Positions 1 to 6,126 of a stretch of DNA of 7,646 nucleotides are shown here, one piece after another. The stretch comes from Syntrophaceae bacterium UBA5761. Lineage in GTDB: Bacteria; Desulfobacterota; Syntrophia; Syntrophales; UBA4778. The notes beneath the pieces were generated by a model, which did no database searches, was not told the DNA's origin, and saw only the letters and a program-made list of their open reading frames with translations. The stretch spans positions 2,954 to 10,599 of the forward strand of contig DIEZ01000017.1 in the NCBI GenBank assembly GCA_002418885.1. Reading direction: 5' to 3'. Every line of letters begins with the position of its first letter. Positions within the stretch are counted from its first letter, which is position 1. The position numbers were made by a program, and so were the translations under genes.

Positions 1-864
1 TTCTTTGCCTCGACCGACGGGGCGGACGCCGTGCGGATTTGCACCGAGGCCGTGAAAGAAGCCGAAAAGGGAGGCTACGATACGGTTATCATAGACACGG
101 CCGGTCGTTTGCACATCGACACCGAGATGATGGATGAATTGAAGAGGATTCATGATGCCGTTCGTCCGTCGGAAATCCTGCTGGTTGCCGACGCCATGGC
201 CGGTCAGGATGCCGTTTCGGTCGCGGAAAAATTCGATCAACTTTTGGGGATAGACGGAGTGATCCTGACGAAGATGGACGGCGATGCCAGGGGCGGGGCC
301 GCGCTTTCGCTCAAAGCCGTGATGGGAAAGCCGATCAAGTTCGTCGGAATCGGCGAGAGGGTCGACGCCCTCGAGGTATTCCACCCCGAGAGGATGGCCT
401 CCCGGATACTCGGCATGGGCGACGTCCTGACTTTGGTCGAAAAGGCCAAGGCGGCTATCGACGAAAGAGAAGCAAGGGAGCTGGAGAAGAAGATCCGGAA
501 GGATGCCTTTACGCTGGAAGATTTCCGGAACCAGCTCTTGCAGGTCAGGAAGATGGGTTCGCTGCGGGATCTGATAGGCATGATACCGGGCCTAAACAAG
601 ATCAAGGCGGTGAAGGACCTTGAACCCGACGAGAAGGACCTGGTGAAGACAGTCGCTATCATCGATTCTATGACGAGAAAAGAACGATTGAACTACCAGA
701 TCATAGACGGTCGGAGGCGGAAAAGGATCGCCCGCGGAAGTGGGACAACCGTTCAGGATGTCAACAGACTTCTCAAGAATTATGCGGAAGCAAAGAAGAT
801 CATGAAGAGAATGACCAAGGGCGGGGTGAAGACGCTCCGGCGAGGCAACTTGCCCTTCCCATGA
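1..864 (+). CDS. ffh: Signal recognition particle GTPase Ffh (5' truncated by window edge)
   Basis: Ffh is the protein subunit of the signal recognition particle. It binds 4.5S RNA and signal sequences on nascent chains and delivers ribosomes to FtsY at the inner membrane. The frame is open from base 1, so the start and the first part of the NG domain (including the P-loop) lie outside; about 287 codons remain. Visible GTPase motifs are DTAGR (bases 94-108, G3) and [10 protein letters not shown] (from 268, G4 region). The M domain begins near base 505 with the [13 protein letters not shown] segment, followed by the 4.5S RNA-binding stretch [11 protein letters not shown] (712-744) and the VNRLLKNY helix. 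The tail is short (GNLPFP) rather than a long Met/Gly-rich tail. Ffh directly upstream of rpsP is a widespread arrangement, so it probably heads this operon. A GTG at base 31 opens the longest in-window frame but lies mid-domain and is not the start. Confidence 0.96.
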   Translation, partial: FFASTDGADAVRICTEAVKEAEKGGYDTVIIDTAGRLHIDTEMMDELKRIHDAVRPSEILLVADAMAGQDAVSVAEKFDQLLGIDGVILTKMDGDARGGAALSLKAVMGKPIKFVGIGERVDALEVFHPERMASRILGMGDVLTLVEKAKAAIDEREARELEKKIRKDAFTLEDFRNQLLQVRKMGSLRDLIGMIPGLNKIKAVKDLEPDEKDLVKTVAIIDSMTRKERLNYQIIDGRRRKRIARGSGTTVQDVNRLLKNYAEAKKIMKRMTKGGVKTLRRGNLPFP

Positions 865-879
865 TAAAAAAGTTATGCT
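850..879 (+). promoter_or_regulatory. Weak candidate sigma-70-type promoter ahead of rpsP
   Basis: TTGCCC (850-855) and TATGCT (874-879) are separated by 18 nt and sit in the AT-rich gap between ffh and rpsP. Each box matches 4 of 6 consensus positions. It could give rpsP and downstream genes their own transcript, but such a match may arise by chance. Confidence 0.22.
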
Positions 880-912
880 AAATTACAACATTGTTCGATT
901 GAAGAATTCTCC

Positions 913-920
913 AGGAGGTG
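913..920 (+). promoter_or_regulatory. Ribosome binding site of rpsP, long spacing
   Basis: AGGAGGTG is close to a perfect anti-16S match but ends 13 nt before the ATG at 934, longer than the usual 5-9 nt. A second, weaker AGGA (926-929) lies 4 nt before the ATG. The start itself is fixed by the conserved S16 N-terminus. Confidence 0.6.
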
Positions 921-933
921 GTAACAGGAAAGA

Positions 934-1194
934 ATGGCTATTAAAGTAAGGTTGGTGCGGGTGGGTGCGAAAAAGAAGCCCTTTTACAGAATCGTCGTGG
1001 CGAACTCCGAATCTCCGAGGAACGGCAGATTCATCGAGATCGTAGGCAATTATGACCCCAAAAAAGAACCGGCGGAAGTCAATATCAAGGAAGACCGTGT
1101 CAAAGAGTGGTTGTCCAAGGGCGCCATACCCACGGTAACGGTTTCAAGTCTACTCGAAAAGAAAGGTATCCAGGCTGGAATGAAGGCCCGGTAG
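934..1194 (+). CDS. rpsP: 30S ribosomal protein S16 (bS16)
   Basis: bS16 is a small-subunit protein needed for stable assembly of the 16S rRNA 5' domain. The 86-aa product begins with the family signature [25 protein letters not shown], split here as [11 protein letters not shown] (1-11) and [13 protein letters not shown] (13-25). The [16 protein letters not shown] segment (27-42) and the C-terminal [16 protein letters not shown] segment (about 59-74) follow. The length is that of a normal full bS16. It lies 69 nt after ffh and is followed by an 81-nt gap and khpA. The strong AGGAGGTG upstream fits high expression. Nothing is unusual in the protein. Confidence 0.97.
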   Translation: MAIKVRLVRVGAKKKPFYRIVVANSESPRNGRFIEIVGNYDPKKEPAEVNIKEDRVKEWLSKGAIPTVTVSSLLEKKGIQAGMKAR

Positions 1195-1228
1195 GTTTTA
1201 ACAGTCGGGCTCTCTTGCTGAAACGCTC

Positions 1229-1256
1229 ATAATACTACGAAGCGAACCGGTATTAT
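1229..1256 (+). repeat. Perfect 7-bp inverted repeat upstream of khpA
   Basis: ATAATAC (1229-1235) and GTATTAT (1250-1256) are exact reverse complements around a 14-nt centre. A further T-G wobble at 1236/1249 could extend the RNA stem. The right arm ends 6 nt before the khpA Shine-Dalgarno sequence. It has no U tract, so it is not a normal terminator. It may be an mRNA hairpin or an operator-like site; no binder can be named. Confidence 0.45.
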
Positions 1257-1262
1257 ATCGGT

Positions 1263-1269
1263 GGAGGTG
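1263..1269 (+). promoter_or_regulatory. Ribosome binding site deciding the khpA start
   Basis: GGAGGTG lies 6 nt upstream of ATG 1276. The open frame extends up to a GTG at 1261, but that codon overlaps this ribosome binding site, so the ATG is preferred. Confidence 0.8.
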
Positions 1270-1275
1270 CTGACG

Positions 1276-1506
1276 ATGAAGGACTTGATCAAGTATATTG
1301 CCCAGGCATTGGTCGATAATCCGGACGCCGTGGAGGTTTCCGAAGTTTTAGGGGAGCAGACATCTGTGATCGAGCTGAGGGTCGCCAAGGAGGACCTTGG
1401 AAAGGTCATCGGTAAAGGCGGAAAGACGGCGAAGGCGATGAGAACAATCCTCAGCGCTGCCTCCGCTAAGATGAAGAAGAGGGCCGTCCTGGAGATAGTC
1501 GAGTAG
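1276..1506 (+). CDS. khpA: KH-domain RNA-binding protein KhpA
   Basis: This 76-aa protein is essentially one KH domain of the KhpA (YlqC/UPF0109) family, small RNA-binding proteins reported in Gram-positives to partner with KhpB/Jag. The RNA-contacting GxxG loop is GKGG at residues 46-49, inside [14 protein letters not shown]-terminal helix [19 protein letters not shown] and strand [10 protein letters not shown] are typical of the family. It sits between rpsP and rimM, its usual place in this cluster, which suggests a role in RNA folding or ribosome assembly. That role is inferred for this organism. Its stop TAG (1504-1506) directly abuts the rimM GTG. The ATG at 1276 was chosen over GTG 1261 because of the well-spaced GGAGGTG. 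Confidence 0.93.
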   Translation: MKDLIKYIAQALVDNPDAVEVSEVLGEQTSVIELRVAKEDLGKVIGKGGKTAKAMRTILSAASAKMKKRAVLEIVE

Positions 1507-2010
1507 GTGGTGGGACTTTTTGTCCTTGGTCGTGTTACGACATCCCATGGTTTGAAGGGCGCCATGAGGGTAGCTTCATACCTGGAGTCGGATGGGACCC
1601 TGAAGCGGCTCGCCGAGGTTATTCTCCGAAAAAGAGGCGAAGAAGGAAAGGCATTCAAGGTCCGCGGCGTCAAGCCAAAGGGAAGGGCATTTATTCTGAT
1701 GGTGGAAGGAATCGAAGACGCAGGGGCGGCAGGACGTTGGTCCGGTGCCGATGTTTTTGCGTCCTCTTCCATACTGGATGAGCTCCCGCCGGGAGAATAC
1801 TACTGGAAAGATCTGATCGGACTGAGGGTAGTGACGGAAGAGGGGCAATATCTGGGACAGGTCGAGGATATAATACCCACAGGCAGCAACGACGTGTATG
1901 TCTGTAGAGGAGGGAAGAGGGAGATTCTTCTGCCCGCCGTTGAAGATGTGGTCCGCAAGGTTGACATCGGTGAAGGCACCATGGTGGTCAAGCTGTATAA
2001 AGGCTTGTAA
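1507..2010 (+). CDS. rimM: 16S rRNA processing / 30S maturation factor RimM
   Basis: RimM binds S19 and helps mature the 3' (head) domain of the 30S subunit. The 167-aa product shows the two expected parts. The N-terminal RimM beta-barrel has [16 protein letters not shown] (7-22) and ends near [10 protein letters not shown] (66-75). The PRC-barrel starts near [13 protein letters not shown] (93-105), with the conserved YY pair at 98-99, and runs through [15 protein letters not shown] to [10 protein letters not shown]. The start is GTG 1507, immediately after the khpA TAG with no gap; GTG 1510 is an equally plausible alternative one codon later. No strong Shine-Dalgarno is present at normal distance (GGAG at 1491-1494 is 12 nt away), so coupling to khpA translation is likely. 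trmD follows 5 nt downstream. Confidence 0.95.
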   Translation: MVGLFVLGRVTTSHGLKGAMRVASYLESDGTLKRLAEVILRKRGEEGKAFKVRGVKPKGRAFILMVEGIEDAGAAGRWSGADVFASSSILDELPPGEYYWKDLIGLRVVTEEGQYLGQVEDIIPTGSNDVYVCRGGKREILLPAVEDVVRKVDIGEGTMVVKLYKGL

Positions 2011-2015
2011 AACGG

Positions 2016-2762
2016 ATGGTCAGGTTTGATATACTAACACTCTTTCCCGGGATGTTTGCCTCGACCTTCGAGTCGAGTCTCCTCAAAAAGGCCAGGGAGA
2101 AGGGGCTCATTGAGATAAAAGTCCACGATATCAGAGAGTATACCGAGGACAGACATCGGATGGCCGATGACTATCCATACGGCGGTGGAAGTGGGATGGT
2201 GATGAAAGTGGAGCCCATCGCCCGTGCTCTCGAGCACACCCTCCCGGACAGGAAATCCGCCGTAGTGATCATGCTCTCGCCGCAGGGAGAGGTCTTCAAT
2301 CAGCGAACAGCCCTGGAGTTGTCGAAGATTCCCCGTCTCGTGATGGTCTGCGGGCATTATGAGGGCGTGGATGAACGGGTGGGAGCCCATCTGGTTGACA
2401 GGGAAATTTCGATCGGCGATTACGTCCTCACGGGAGGGGAGGTGCCGGCCATGGTCGTTGTCGACGCCGTTGCCCGTCTTGTACCCGGTGTGCTGGGAAA
2501 CAGGGAATCCGCCCAGACCGATTCTTTCTCGTCGACGCTCCTGGAATACCCACAGTTCACACGGCCCGCTGAGTACCGGGGCTGGCGAGTCCCGGAAGTC
2601 CTGCTTTCCGGCAACCACCGTAAGATCGAGAACTGGAGGAGGAGAGAGTCTTTGAGGAAGACTTACCTCCGCCGGCCGGACTTGCTGGAAAAGGTGAGTC
2701 TGACCGAAGGGGACAGAAAGATGTTGGATGAAATCGTGCTGGATGAGGAGTGTAAAGGTTGA
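2016..2762 (+). CDS. trmD: tRNA (guanine-N1-)-methyltransferase TrmD
   Basis: TrmD uses S-adenosylmethionine to make m1G37 next to the anticodon, preventing +1 frameshifts. It belongs to the SPOUT (trefoil-knot) class and acts as a dimer. The 248-aa product is full length. Visible landmarks are LTLFPGMF (7-14), [10 protein letters not shown] (55-64), [10 protein letters not shown] (87-96), [11 protein letters not shown] (112-122) and [10 protein letters not shown] (133-142), which form the knot and cofactor site. The family's functional residues Arg154 and Asp169 fall at the same numbers as in E. coli TrmD. The [14 protein letters not shown] stretch begins the C-terminal tRNA-binding domain. 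The ATG is 5 nt past the rimM stop with only a remote TAAAGG (1998-2003), so translational coupling is likely. All key residues are present. Confidence 0.97.
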   Translation: MVRFDILTLFPGMFASTFESSLLKKAREKGLIEIKVHDIREYTEDRHRMADDYPYGGGSGMVMKVEPIARALEHTLPDRKSAVVIMLSPQGEVFNQRTALELSKIPRLVMVCGHYEGVDERVGAHLVDREISIGDYVLTGGEVPAMVVVDAVARLVPGVLGNRESAQTDSFSSTLLEYPQFTRPAEYRGWRVPEVLLSGNHRKIENWRRRESLRKTYLRRPDLLEKVSLTEGDRKMLDEIVLDEECKG

Positions 2763-2777
2763 AAGAGAGAGATAATA

Positions 2778-2793
2778 AAACGCTTTGTCGTTT
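2778..2793 (+). other. Small hairpin in the rplS leader
   Basis: AAACG (2778-2782) and CGTTT (2789-2793) can pair around a 6-nt loop in the 49-nt trmD-rplS gap. The stem is short and AT-rich and may be insignificant. Confidence 0.25.
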
Positions 2794-2797
2794 CGTT

Positions 2798-2803
2798 GGG
2801 AGG
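2798..2803 (+). promoter_or_regulatory. Ribosome binding site deciding the rplS start
   Basis: GGGAGG lies 8 nt upstream of ATG 2812. The longer frame from TTG 2785 would place this site inside the coding region and add nine residues not seen in bL19 proteins. Confidence 0.8.
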
Positions 2804-2811
2804 CATGGAAG

Positions 2812-3159
2812 ATGAATCAGATAGAGATGATAGAAAAGGAGCAGATGCGCGGCGACATACCGGGCTTCAGGCCGGGTGATACCGTCAAGGTCTACGTCAA
2901 GATCGTTGAAGGTCAGAAAGAAAGAATCCAGGTGTTCGAGGGTGCCGTTATCCGCAGGAAACGGGGAAACAGCCGCGCCACCTTCACGGTCAGAAAGGTA
3001 TCGTACGGAGTCGGCGTCGAAAGGACATTTCCCCTCCACTCCCCGGTCATCGACAGGGTCGAAGTGGTGACGAGGGGCCGGGTGAGGCGCTCGCGTCTGT
3101 ACTACCTCCGTCAACTGAGGGGCAAGGAAGCAAGGATCAAGGAACTGGGAAGAAGATAA
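2812..3159 (+). CDS. rplS: 50S ribosomal protein L19 (bL19)
   Basis: bL19 lies near the 30S-50S interface and contributes to intersubunit contacts. From ATG 2812 the product has 115 residues, the normal family length. It carries [15 protein letters not shown] (20-34), [16 protein letters not shown] (37-52), the signature [15 protein letters not shown] (64-78) and the C-terminal [21 protein letters not shown] (91-111), cited here as [10 protein letters not shown] and [10 protein letters not shown]. It follows trmD by 49 nt, as in the classical rpsP-rimM-trmD-rplS operon. The gap and strong own ribosome binding site would allow much higher translation than trmD, as known for that operon in E. 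coli; here this is inference. The frame opens earlier at TTG 2785, rejected on ribosome binding site and homology grounds. Confidence 0.96.
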   Translation: MNQIEMIEKEQMRGDIPGFRPGDTVKVYVKIVEGQKERIQVFEGAVIRRKRGNSRATFTVRKVSYGVGVERTFPLHSPVIDRVEVVTRGRVRRSRLYYLRQLRGKEARIKELGRR

Positions 3160-3161
3160 AC

Positions 3162-3197
3162 ACCCTTCTTCACAAAACAAACATTCCTGTAAAGGGT
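3162..3197 (+). other. Inverted repeat that may cover the rnhB ribosome binding site
   Basis: ACCCTT (3162-3167) and AAGGGT (3192-3197) form a 6-bp perfect stem with a 24-nt loop, filling most of the rplS-rnhB gap. The right arm contains the only Shine-Dalgarno-like bases before rnhB, so pairing would mask it. It is followed by a pyrimidine-rich TCTCCTTTT, giving a weak terminator resemblance, but the long loop argues against efficient termination. Confidence 0.3.
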
Positions 3198-3207
3198 TCT
3201 CCTTTTG

Positions 3208-3846
3208 ATGACCCGTTTCGAACTGCGAGCCCGAAGGCGTGGTTTTAAGGTCATCGCCGGTGTCGACGAGGCGGGTCGCGGGAGTCTTGCGGGTCCCGTT
3301 GTGGCGGCGGCGGTGGTGTTTCCGGCCGATTACACAAACCTCGACATACGGGATTCGAAGCAGCTCTCAGCCGCGAAGCGCGAGCGGTTGTACGAGGTCG
3401 TCAAGCAAGACGCCCTCGACGTGGGCATCGGCGTCGTGGAGCCCGCCGTGATCGACAGCAAGAACGTGCTGCGGGCATCTTTGATGGCCATGAAGGAGGC
3501 CGTAGCGAGCATCTCCCTGCCCGTCGATTACCTTCTGGTCGACGGCAATTATCCCCTCCAGACCGTCATTCCTCAGGAAACCATCATAAAAGGCGACAAC
3601 CGCAGTCTGTCTATCGCCGCCGCTTCGATCATCGCCAAAGTCTCCCGTGACCGGATCATGGAGATGTATCACCGGCAGTACCCCCAGTACAATTTCATAA
3701 AGAATAAAGGATACGGCACCCTGGAACACCGGGAGGCCGTCAGGAAACACGGTTTTTGCAAGATCCACCGCCGGACGTTCAAGTGCGTCCGAGAGTATGC
3801 CGACCCCCAGACGAGGATACCCTTCCCTGAAGGGGATGAGGCATAG
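3208..3846 (+). CDS. rnhB: Ribonuclease HII
   Basis: RNase HII cuts RNA in RNA/DNA hybrids and starts removal of single ribonucleotides from DNA. The 212-aa product carries all four catalytic acids: Asp20 and Glu21 in DEAGRG (20-25), Asp112 in LVDGN (110-114) and Asp130 in IKGDNR (127-132). These correspond to E. coli D16, E17, D108 and D126 with a constant offset of four. Further family blocks are DSKQLSAAKRERLYE (49-63), SIAAASIIAKVSRD (135-148) and NKGYGTLEHREAVRKHG (166-182). The chosen ATG at 3208 is preceded in frame by TTG 3205, which is unlikely to be used. The ribosome binding site is poor (AAAGGG 3191-3196, 11 nt away). yraN starts directly after the TAG stop. rnhB next to yraN is a recurrent pair in this cluster. 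Confidence 0.96.
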   Translation: MTRFELRARRRGFKVIAGVDEAGRGSLAGPVVAAAVVFPADYTNLDIRDSKQLSAAKRERLYEVVKQDALDVGIGVVEPAVIDSKNVLRASLMAMKEAVASISLPVDYLLVDGNYPLQTVIPQETIIKGDNRSLSIAAASIIAKVSRDRIMEMYHRQYPQYNFIKNKGYGTLEHREAVRKHGFCKIHRRTFKCVREYADPQTRIPFPEGDEA

Positions 3847-4233
3847 ATGGGATCCGTGGGAGAGGAAAGGCTCCGGACCGGCAAAGGGGGCGAGGATGCG
3901 GCCGTAGATCACCTGGTCGGCCTCGGTTACCGGATCGTCGAAAGGAATTATCGCTGTTCCCTCGGTGAGATCGACATAATAGCCCGGGACGGGGAAATTC
4001 TGGTGTTTGTGGAGGTCAAGAGCAGGCGGAGCGGCAGATACGGCGGCCCCAGGTTTGCGGTAGGCACCAAAAAGCAGCAGAAGCTTTCGCTGCTTGCCCA
4101 ATTCTACCTCAAGCAAAAGCGCCTTTACGGAAGCAGGGCCAGGTTTGATGTTGTTGCCGTGACGGTCATGTCCGACGGGGAGAACCGGGTCGAAATCATC
4201 AAGAACGCCTTCGACCTGTGCTATGGATGGTGA
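3847..4233 (+). CDS. yraN: YraN family (UPF0102) nuclease-fold protein
   Basis: The 128-aa product matches the YraN/UPF0102 family, small proteins with a PD-(D/E)XK-type restriction-endonuclease fold and an unsettled cellular role, often placed beside rnhB. GKGGEDAAVDHLVGLGYRI (12-30) is the usual N-terminal helix. The catalytic-type core is GEIDIIARDG (40-49) with Asp43, then VFVEVKSR (53-60) with Glu56 and Lys58. All three expected residues are intact, so nuclease activity is possible though not shown. The ATG begins at the base after the rnhB stop, so it is probably translated by coupling. The N-terminal GSVGEERLRT segment before the conserved region is short and variable. A 52-nt gap follows before rsmI. 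Confidence 0.92.
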   Translation: MGSVGEERLRTGKGGEDAAVDHLVGLGYRIVERNYRCSLGEIDIIARDGEILVFVEVKSRRSGRYGGPRFAVGTKKQQKLSLLAQFYLKQKRLYGSRARFDVVAVTVMSDGENRVEIIKNAFDLCYGW

Positions 4234-4238
4234 AACAA

Positions 4239-4267
4239 GAGTTCGAAGTCCCGAGTTCGATGCCCGG
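4239..4267 (+). repeat. Tandem GAGTTCGA repeat with a T-arm-like hairpin
   Basis: GAGTTCGA occurs twice, at 4239-4246 and 4253-4260, 14 nt apart start to start, in the yraN-rsmI gap. The second copy lies in a stem of five positions, 4251-4255 with 4263-4267, with one A-C mismatch and a 7-nt loop TTCGATG. This geometry is that of a tRNA T-arm. No acceptor, D or anticodon arm accompanies it, so it is not a tRNA gene. Confidence 0.45.
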
Positions 4268-4285
4268 CTTTTGAAACCGTAAAGG

Positions 4286-5143
4286 ATGATGGAAGAAAAA
4301 ACGGGAAAGCTCTACGTGGTGGCGACGCCCATCGGAAATCTGGAAGATATCACCCTGAGGGCCGTCCGGGTTCTCAAGGAGGTGTCGCTCATAGCCGCCG
4401 AAGACACGCGGAGGACGAAAAAACTCCTCAACGCATACGGCATACAAACGCCTGTCGTGAGCCTCTATGACCATGTCGAGAGGAAGAGGAGCGACATCCT
4501 CATCTCCCGCATGAAAGAAGGAAAAGATGTGGCCTATGTCTCCGACGCCGGAACACCCGGCATCTCGGACCCCGGGTACGTTCTCGTCAATCGCTCGCTT
4601 GCCCATGGCATACAGGTTGTCCCGATCCCGGGTGCCTCCGCAGCCATAGCGACATTGAGTGTCGCCGGCCTTCCGATGAACAGTTTTGTGTTCATCGGGT
4701 TTCAGCCCGTAAGGACGGCCAAGCGCAGGCTCTTACTGGAATCGTTGAGGAATGAAAAGAGGACCATGATCTTTTATGAGTCCCCCAGGCGCATCATGGG
4801 GCTTCTCAATGACCTTCGTGATGTCTTGGGAAACAGGGCGGCGGTGTTTGCACGTGAATTGACCAAAGTTTTCGAAGAAATCCGGCGAGGTAGCCTTGAC
4901 GAGATCATAGGCAGCCTGGAAGGCCGGGAACTGAAAGGTGAGGTTACGCTCGTCGTGGCGGGCAGGGAGGCGGGGGACGACGCCGTCGGAGGAGAAAAGA
5001 TTCGCGCCTTGTTTGAGGAGTTGAGCATGGGAGGCGAAAATCTTTCCACCAAGGAGATGGTCGGGAAAATAGCCTCTGCAACGGGTTTGCCGAAGAAGGA
5101 AGTATACAGGGAATTATTGAAGTTGCTCGAGGAAAGACGTTGA
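4286..5143 (+). CDS. rsmI: 16S rRNA (cytidine-1402-2'-O)-methyltransferase RsmI
   Basis: RsmI methylates the ribose of C1402 in the 30S decoding centre using S-adenosylmethionine, tuning start-codon use and fidelity. The 285-aa product shows the class III (tetrapyrrole methylase-type) fold motifs: VATPIGNLEDIT (12-23), AAEDTRRTKKLL (37-48), SDAGTPGISDPG (86-97), PIPGASAAIATL (113-124), FYESPRRI (163-170), ARELTKVFEE (189-198) and KGEVTLVVAG (217-226). The length is normal. Two adjacent ATGs (4286, 4289) compete: AAAGG ends right at the first and only 3 nt before the second, so the ribosome binding site is poorly spaced for both. An in-frame TAA just upstream rules out an earlier start. The tail has a Lys/Glu-rich helix that ends the protein normally. 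Confidence 0.95.
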   Translation: MMEEKTGKLYVVATPIGNLEDITLRAVRVLKEVSLIAAEDTRRTKKLLNAYGIQTPVVSLYDHVERKRSDILISRMKEGKDVAYVSDAGTPGISDPGYVLVNRSLAHGIQVVPIPGASAAIATLSVAGLPMNSFVFIGFQPVRTAKRRLLLESLRNEKRTMIFYESPRRIMGLLNDLRDVLGNRAAVFARELTKVFEEIRRGSLDEIIGSLEGRELKGEVTLVVAGREAGDDAVGGEKIRALFEELSMGGENLSTKEMVGKIASATGLPKKEVYRELLKLLEERR

Positions 5144-5188
5144 TACTCCGGCGAAAACCCTTGAACTGTCGGTATGACTGTGATACTC
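5141..5188 (+). repeat. Direct repeat TGATACTC at the rsmI end and downstream gap
   Basis: TGATACTC occurs at 5141-5148, overlapping the rsmI stop, and again at 5181-5188, exactly 40 nt later. The second copy follows TG at 5179-5180 and lies 15 nt after TTGAAC (5161-5166), so GATACT (5182-5187) could be an extended -10 box with a short spacer. Both readings are weak. The 99-nt stretch 5144-5242 shows nothing else clear. Confidence 0.25.
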
Positions 5189-5226
5189 ACGCTGGGAAAG
5201 ATTCCGGGGTTTCCGATGATCTCGGC

Positions 5227-5233
5227 AGGAGGG
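5227..5233 (+). promoter_or_regulatory. Ribosome binding site deciding the start of the 74-aa gene
   Basis: AGGAGGG ends 9 nt before ATG 5243. The same frame is open from ATG 5174, which has no comparable site, so the shorter product is preferred. Confidence 0.7.
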
Positions 5234-5242
5234 TGTCCGTTT

Positions 5243-5467
5243 ATGGAGAACGGTGGCGAGGCAAAGAAGATATATGACCTTGTCGAGGTAGTCGAGCAGG
5301 AACCTGAATCCCCTCCAGAGAGGGAAACAACCCGGGCGTTTCAGGAGGAGTGGCTTCTGCAGGAAGTGCGCAGCGTCGCTGAAAAGGTCGCCAGAGAACT
5401 TTTCCCCGCCATCGCGGAGCGGGTCATCCGCGAAGAAATAGAAAAGCTGAAGAGGGGAAGCGACTGA
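5243..5467 (+). CDS. Small helical protein with PopZ/DUF2497-like motifs, function unknown
   Basis: The product is 74 aa from ATG 5243 (97 aa if ATG 5174 were used). It is not assigned to a named family with certainty. Three parts are visible. Residues 10-18 read IYDLVEVVE, resembling the short I/V-L-x-L-T-x-V-V-E element of alphaproteobacterial DUF2497/PopZ-type proteins. A Pro/Glu-rich, probably disordered linker spans 19-31. A long charged helix region spans 33-71 and contains FPAIAERVIREEIEKL (54-69), which recalls the C-terminal helices of PopZ-like proteins (a P-x-L-V-E-R-x-V-x-x-E-I-E pattern). There is no signal peptide, membrane segment or cysteine, so it is probably cytoplasmic. It lies 99 nt after rsmI and 29 nt before a lipoprotein gene. 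The coding call is well supported by ribosome binding site and composition; the PopZ-like reading is from memory of motifs and is inference. Confidence 0.8.
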   Translation: MENGGEAKKIYDLVEVVEQEPESPPERETTRAFQEEWLLQEVRSVAEKVARELFPAIAERVIREEIEKLKRGSD

Positions 5468-5496
5468 CAACGACCCCAAAGACCATCGGTCCGAAT

Positions 5497-6126
5497 ATGC
5501 TTAGGTTACGAAGTGCAACGGTCTTTCTGGCGTTGCTTCTCTGTTTTTTTATCGGTTGCGGGAAGAAGACACCCGGGACCGTCCGGCCGGAGGAGAGCAA
5601 GAAACCCGTCGTTCGCCTCATCGCGGTGCTCCCCGTCGAGAACAAGTCTTCCGACGTCCAGGCGGCCCGGATTCTTAGGGAAAGGATTCTTGAGGAGATA
5701 TTCTTCAAGGGATACCCGAAGATTCCTCTTTCTGTCCTCGACGAGAAACTTTCCGGGTCATACAAGAACGGCGCCAAGGTTTCGCCGAAAATCGTCGGCG
5801 ACCTTCTAAAAGTTGACGCCGTTTTCTACTGCACACTGGAGGAGTGGAAGACCACGTACGGGCTGGTATCGGCCCGGACCACCGTTTCGGCCCGGTTCGA
5901 GTTGCGCAATGCCAAGACGGGGGAAACGATATGGAAAGCCCGGGGGAAAGAGACGAGGAAGAACTACGACGTGACGCGCAAAGGGCAGGAAATGAAGTCT
6001 TTTCTGGACTACGAGCAGATCGTCGCAGAAATTGTCGATAAAGCGATGGCGAGTTTTCCGGACGGCCCCGATTTCATCGGAAGACCGCCCGCCAAGAAAG
6101 GTTGCTGGCTATGGAATTGGTTCTGA
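5497..6126 (+). CDS. Outer-membrane-type lipoprotein, GNA1162/DUF799-like
   Basis: The 209-aa product starts with a lipoprotein signal peptide: basic n-region MLRLR, hydrophobic core 8-19 and lipobox FIGC with Cys21. Residue 22 is Gly, not Asp, so the Lol rule predicts the outer membrane. After a short linker, VRLIAVLPVENKSSDVQA (39-56), VDAVFYCTLEEWKTTYGLV (106-124) and ARFELRNAKTGETIWKARG (132-150) resemble the core of GNA1162/DUF799-type periplasmic lipoproteins, which share an alpha/beta fold with TolB-N/CsgG-like proteins. Function is not established; such proteins are linked to envelope complexes. Phe at lipobox -3 is less usual. The C-terminus is cysteine- and aromatic-rich (GCWLWNWF). 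No Shine-Dalgarno is visible before the ATG. The last 16 nt overlap the next gene, whose product is also exported. Confidence 0.85.
   Translation: MLRLRSATVFLALLLCFFIGCGKKTPGTVRPEESKKPVVRLIAVLPVENKSSDVQAARILRERILEEIFFKGYPKIPLSVLDEKLSGSYKNGAKVSPKIVGDLLKVDAVFYCTLEEWKTTYGLVSARTTVSARFELRNAKTGETIWKARGKETRKNYDVTRKGQEMKSFLDYEQIVAEIVDKAMASFPDGPDFIGRPPAKKGCWLWNWF
6097..6101 (+). promoter_or_regulatory. Ribosome binding site of the FecR-domain gene
   Basis: AAAGG ends 9 nt before ATG 6111 and lies inside the end of the lipoprotein gene. It favours ATG 6111 over the upstream in-frame TTG 6102. Confidence 0.55.

Noticed and set aside
1228..1233. CATAAT as a -10 box for khpA
   Set aside because: It matches 5 of 6 positions, but no acceptable -35 box lies 16-18 nt upstream, and the bases are better explained by the inverted repeat.
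2034..3180. Overlapping minus-strand open frames opposite trmD and rplS
   Set aside because: They are antisense to conserved genes, have low-complexity Ser/Pro/Arg-rich translations and no recognisable domain.
3367..4116. Long minus-strand open frame (249 codons) opposite rnhB and yraN
   Set aside because: It lies opposite two well-identified genes with intact catalytic motifs, has no recognisable domain and is of the kind expected from GC-rich codon bias.
4237..4274. A complete tRNA gene between yraN and rsmI
   Set aside because: Only a T-arm-like hairpin is present. There is no acceptor, D or anticodon stem, and the gap is just 52 nt.
5174..5242. N-terminal extension of the 74-aa protein from ATG 5174
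   Set aside because: ATG 5174 has no Shine-Dalgarno, while ATG 5243 has AGGAGGG at 9 nt. The added residues do not look like the rest of the protein.
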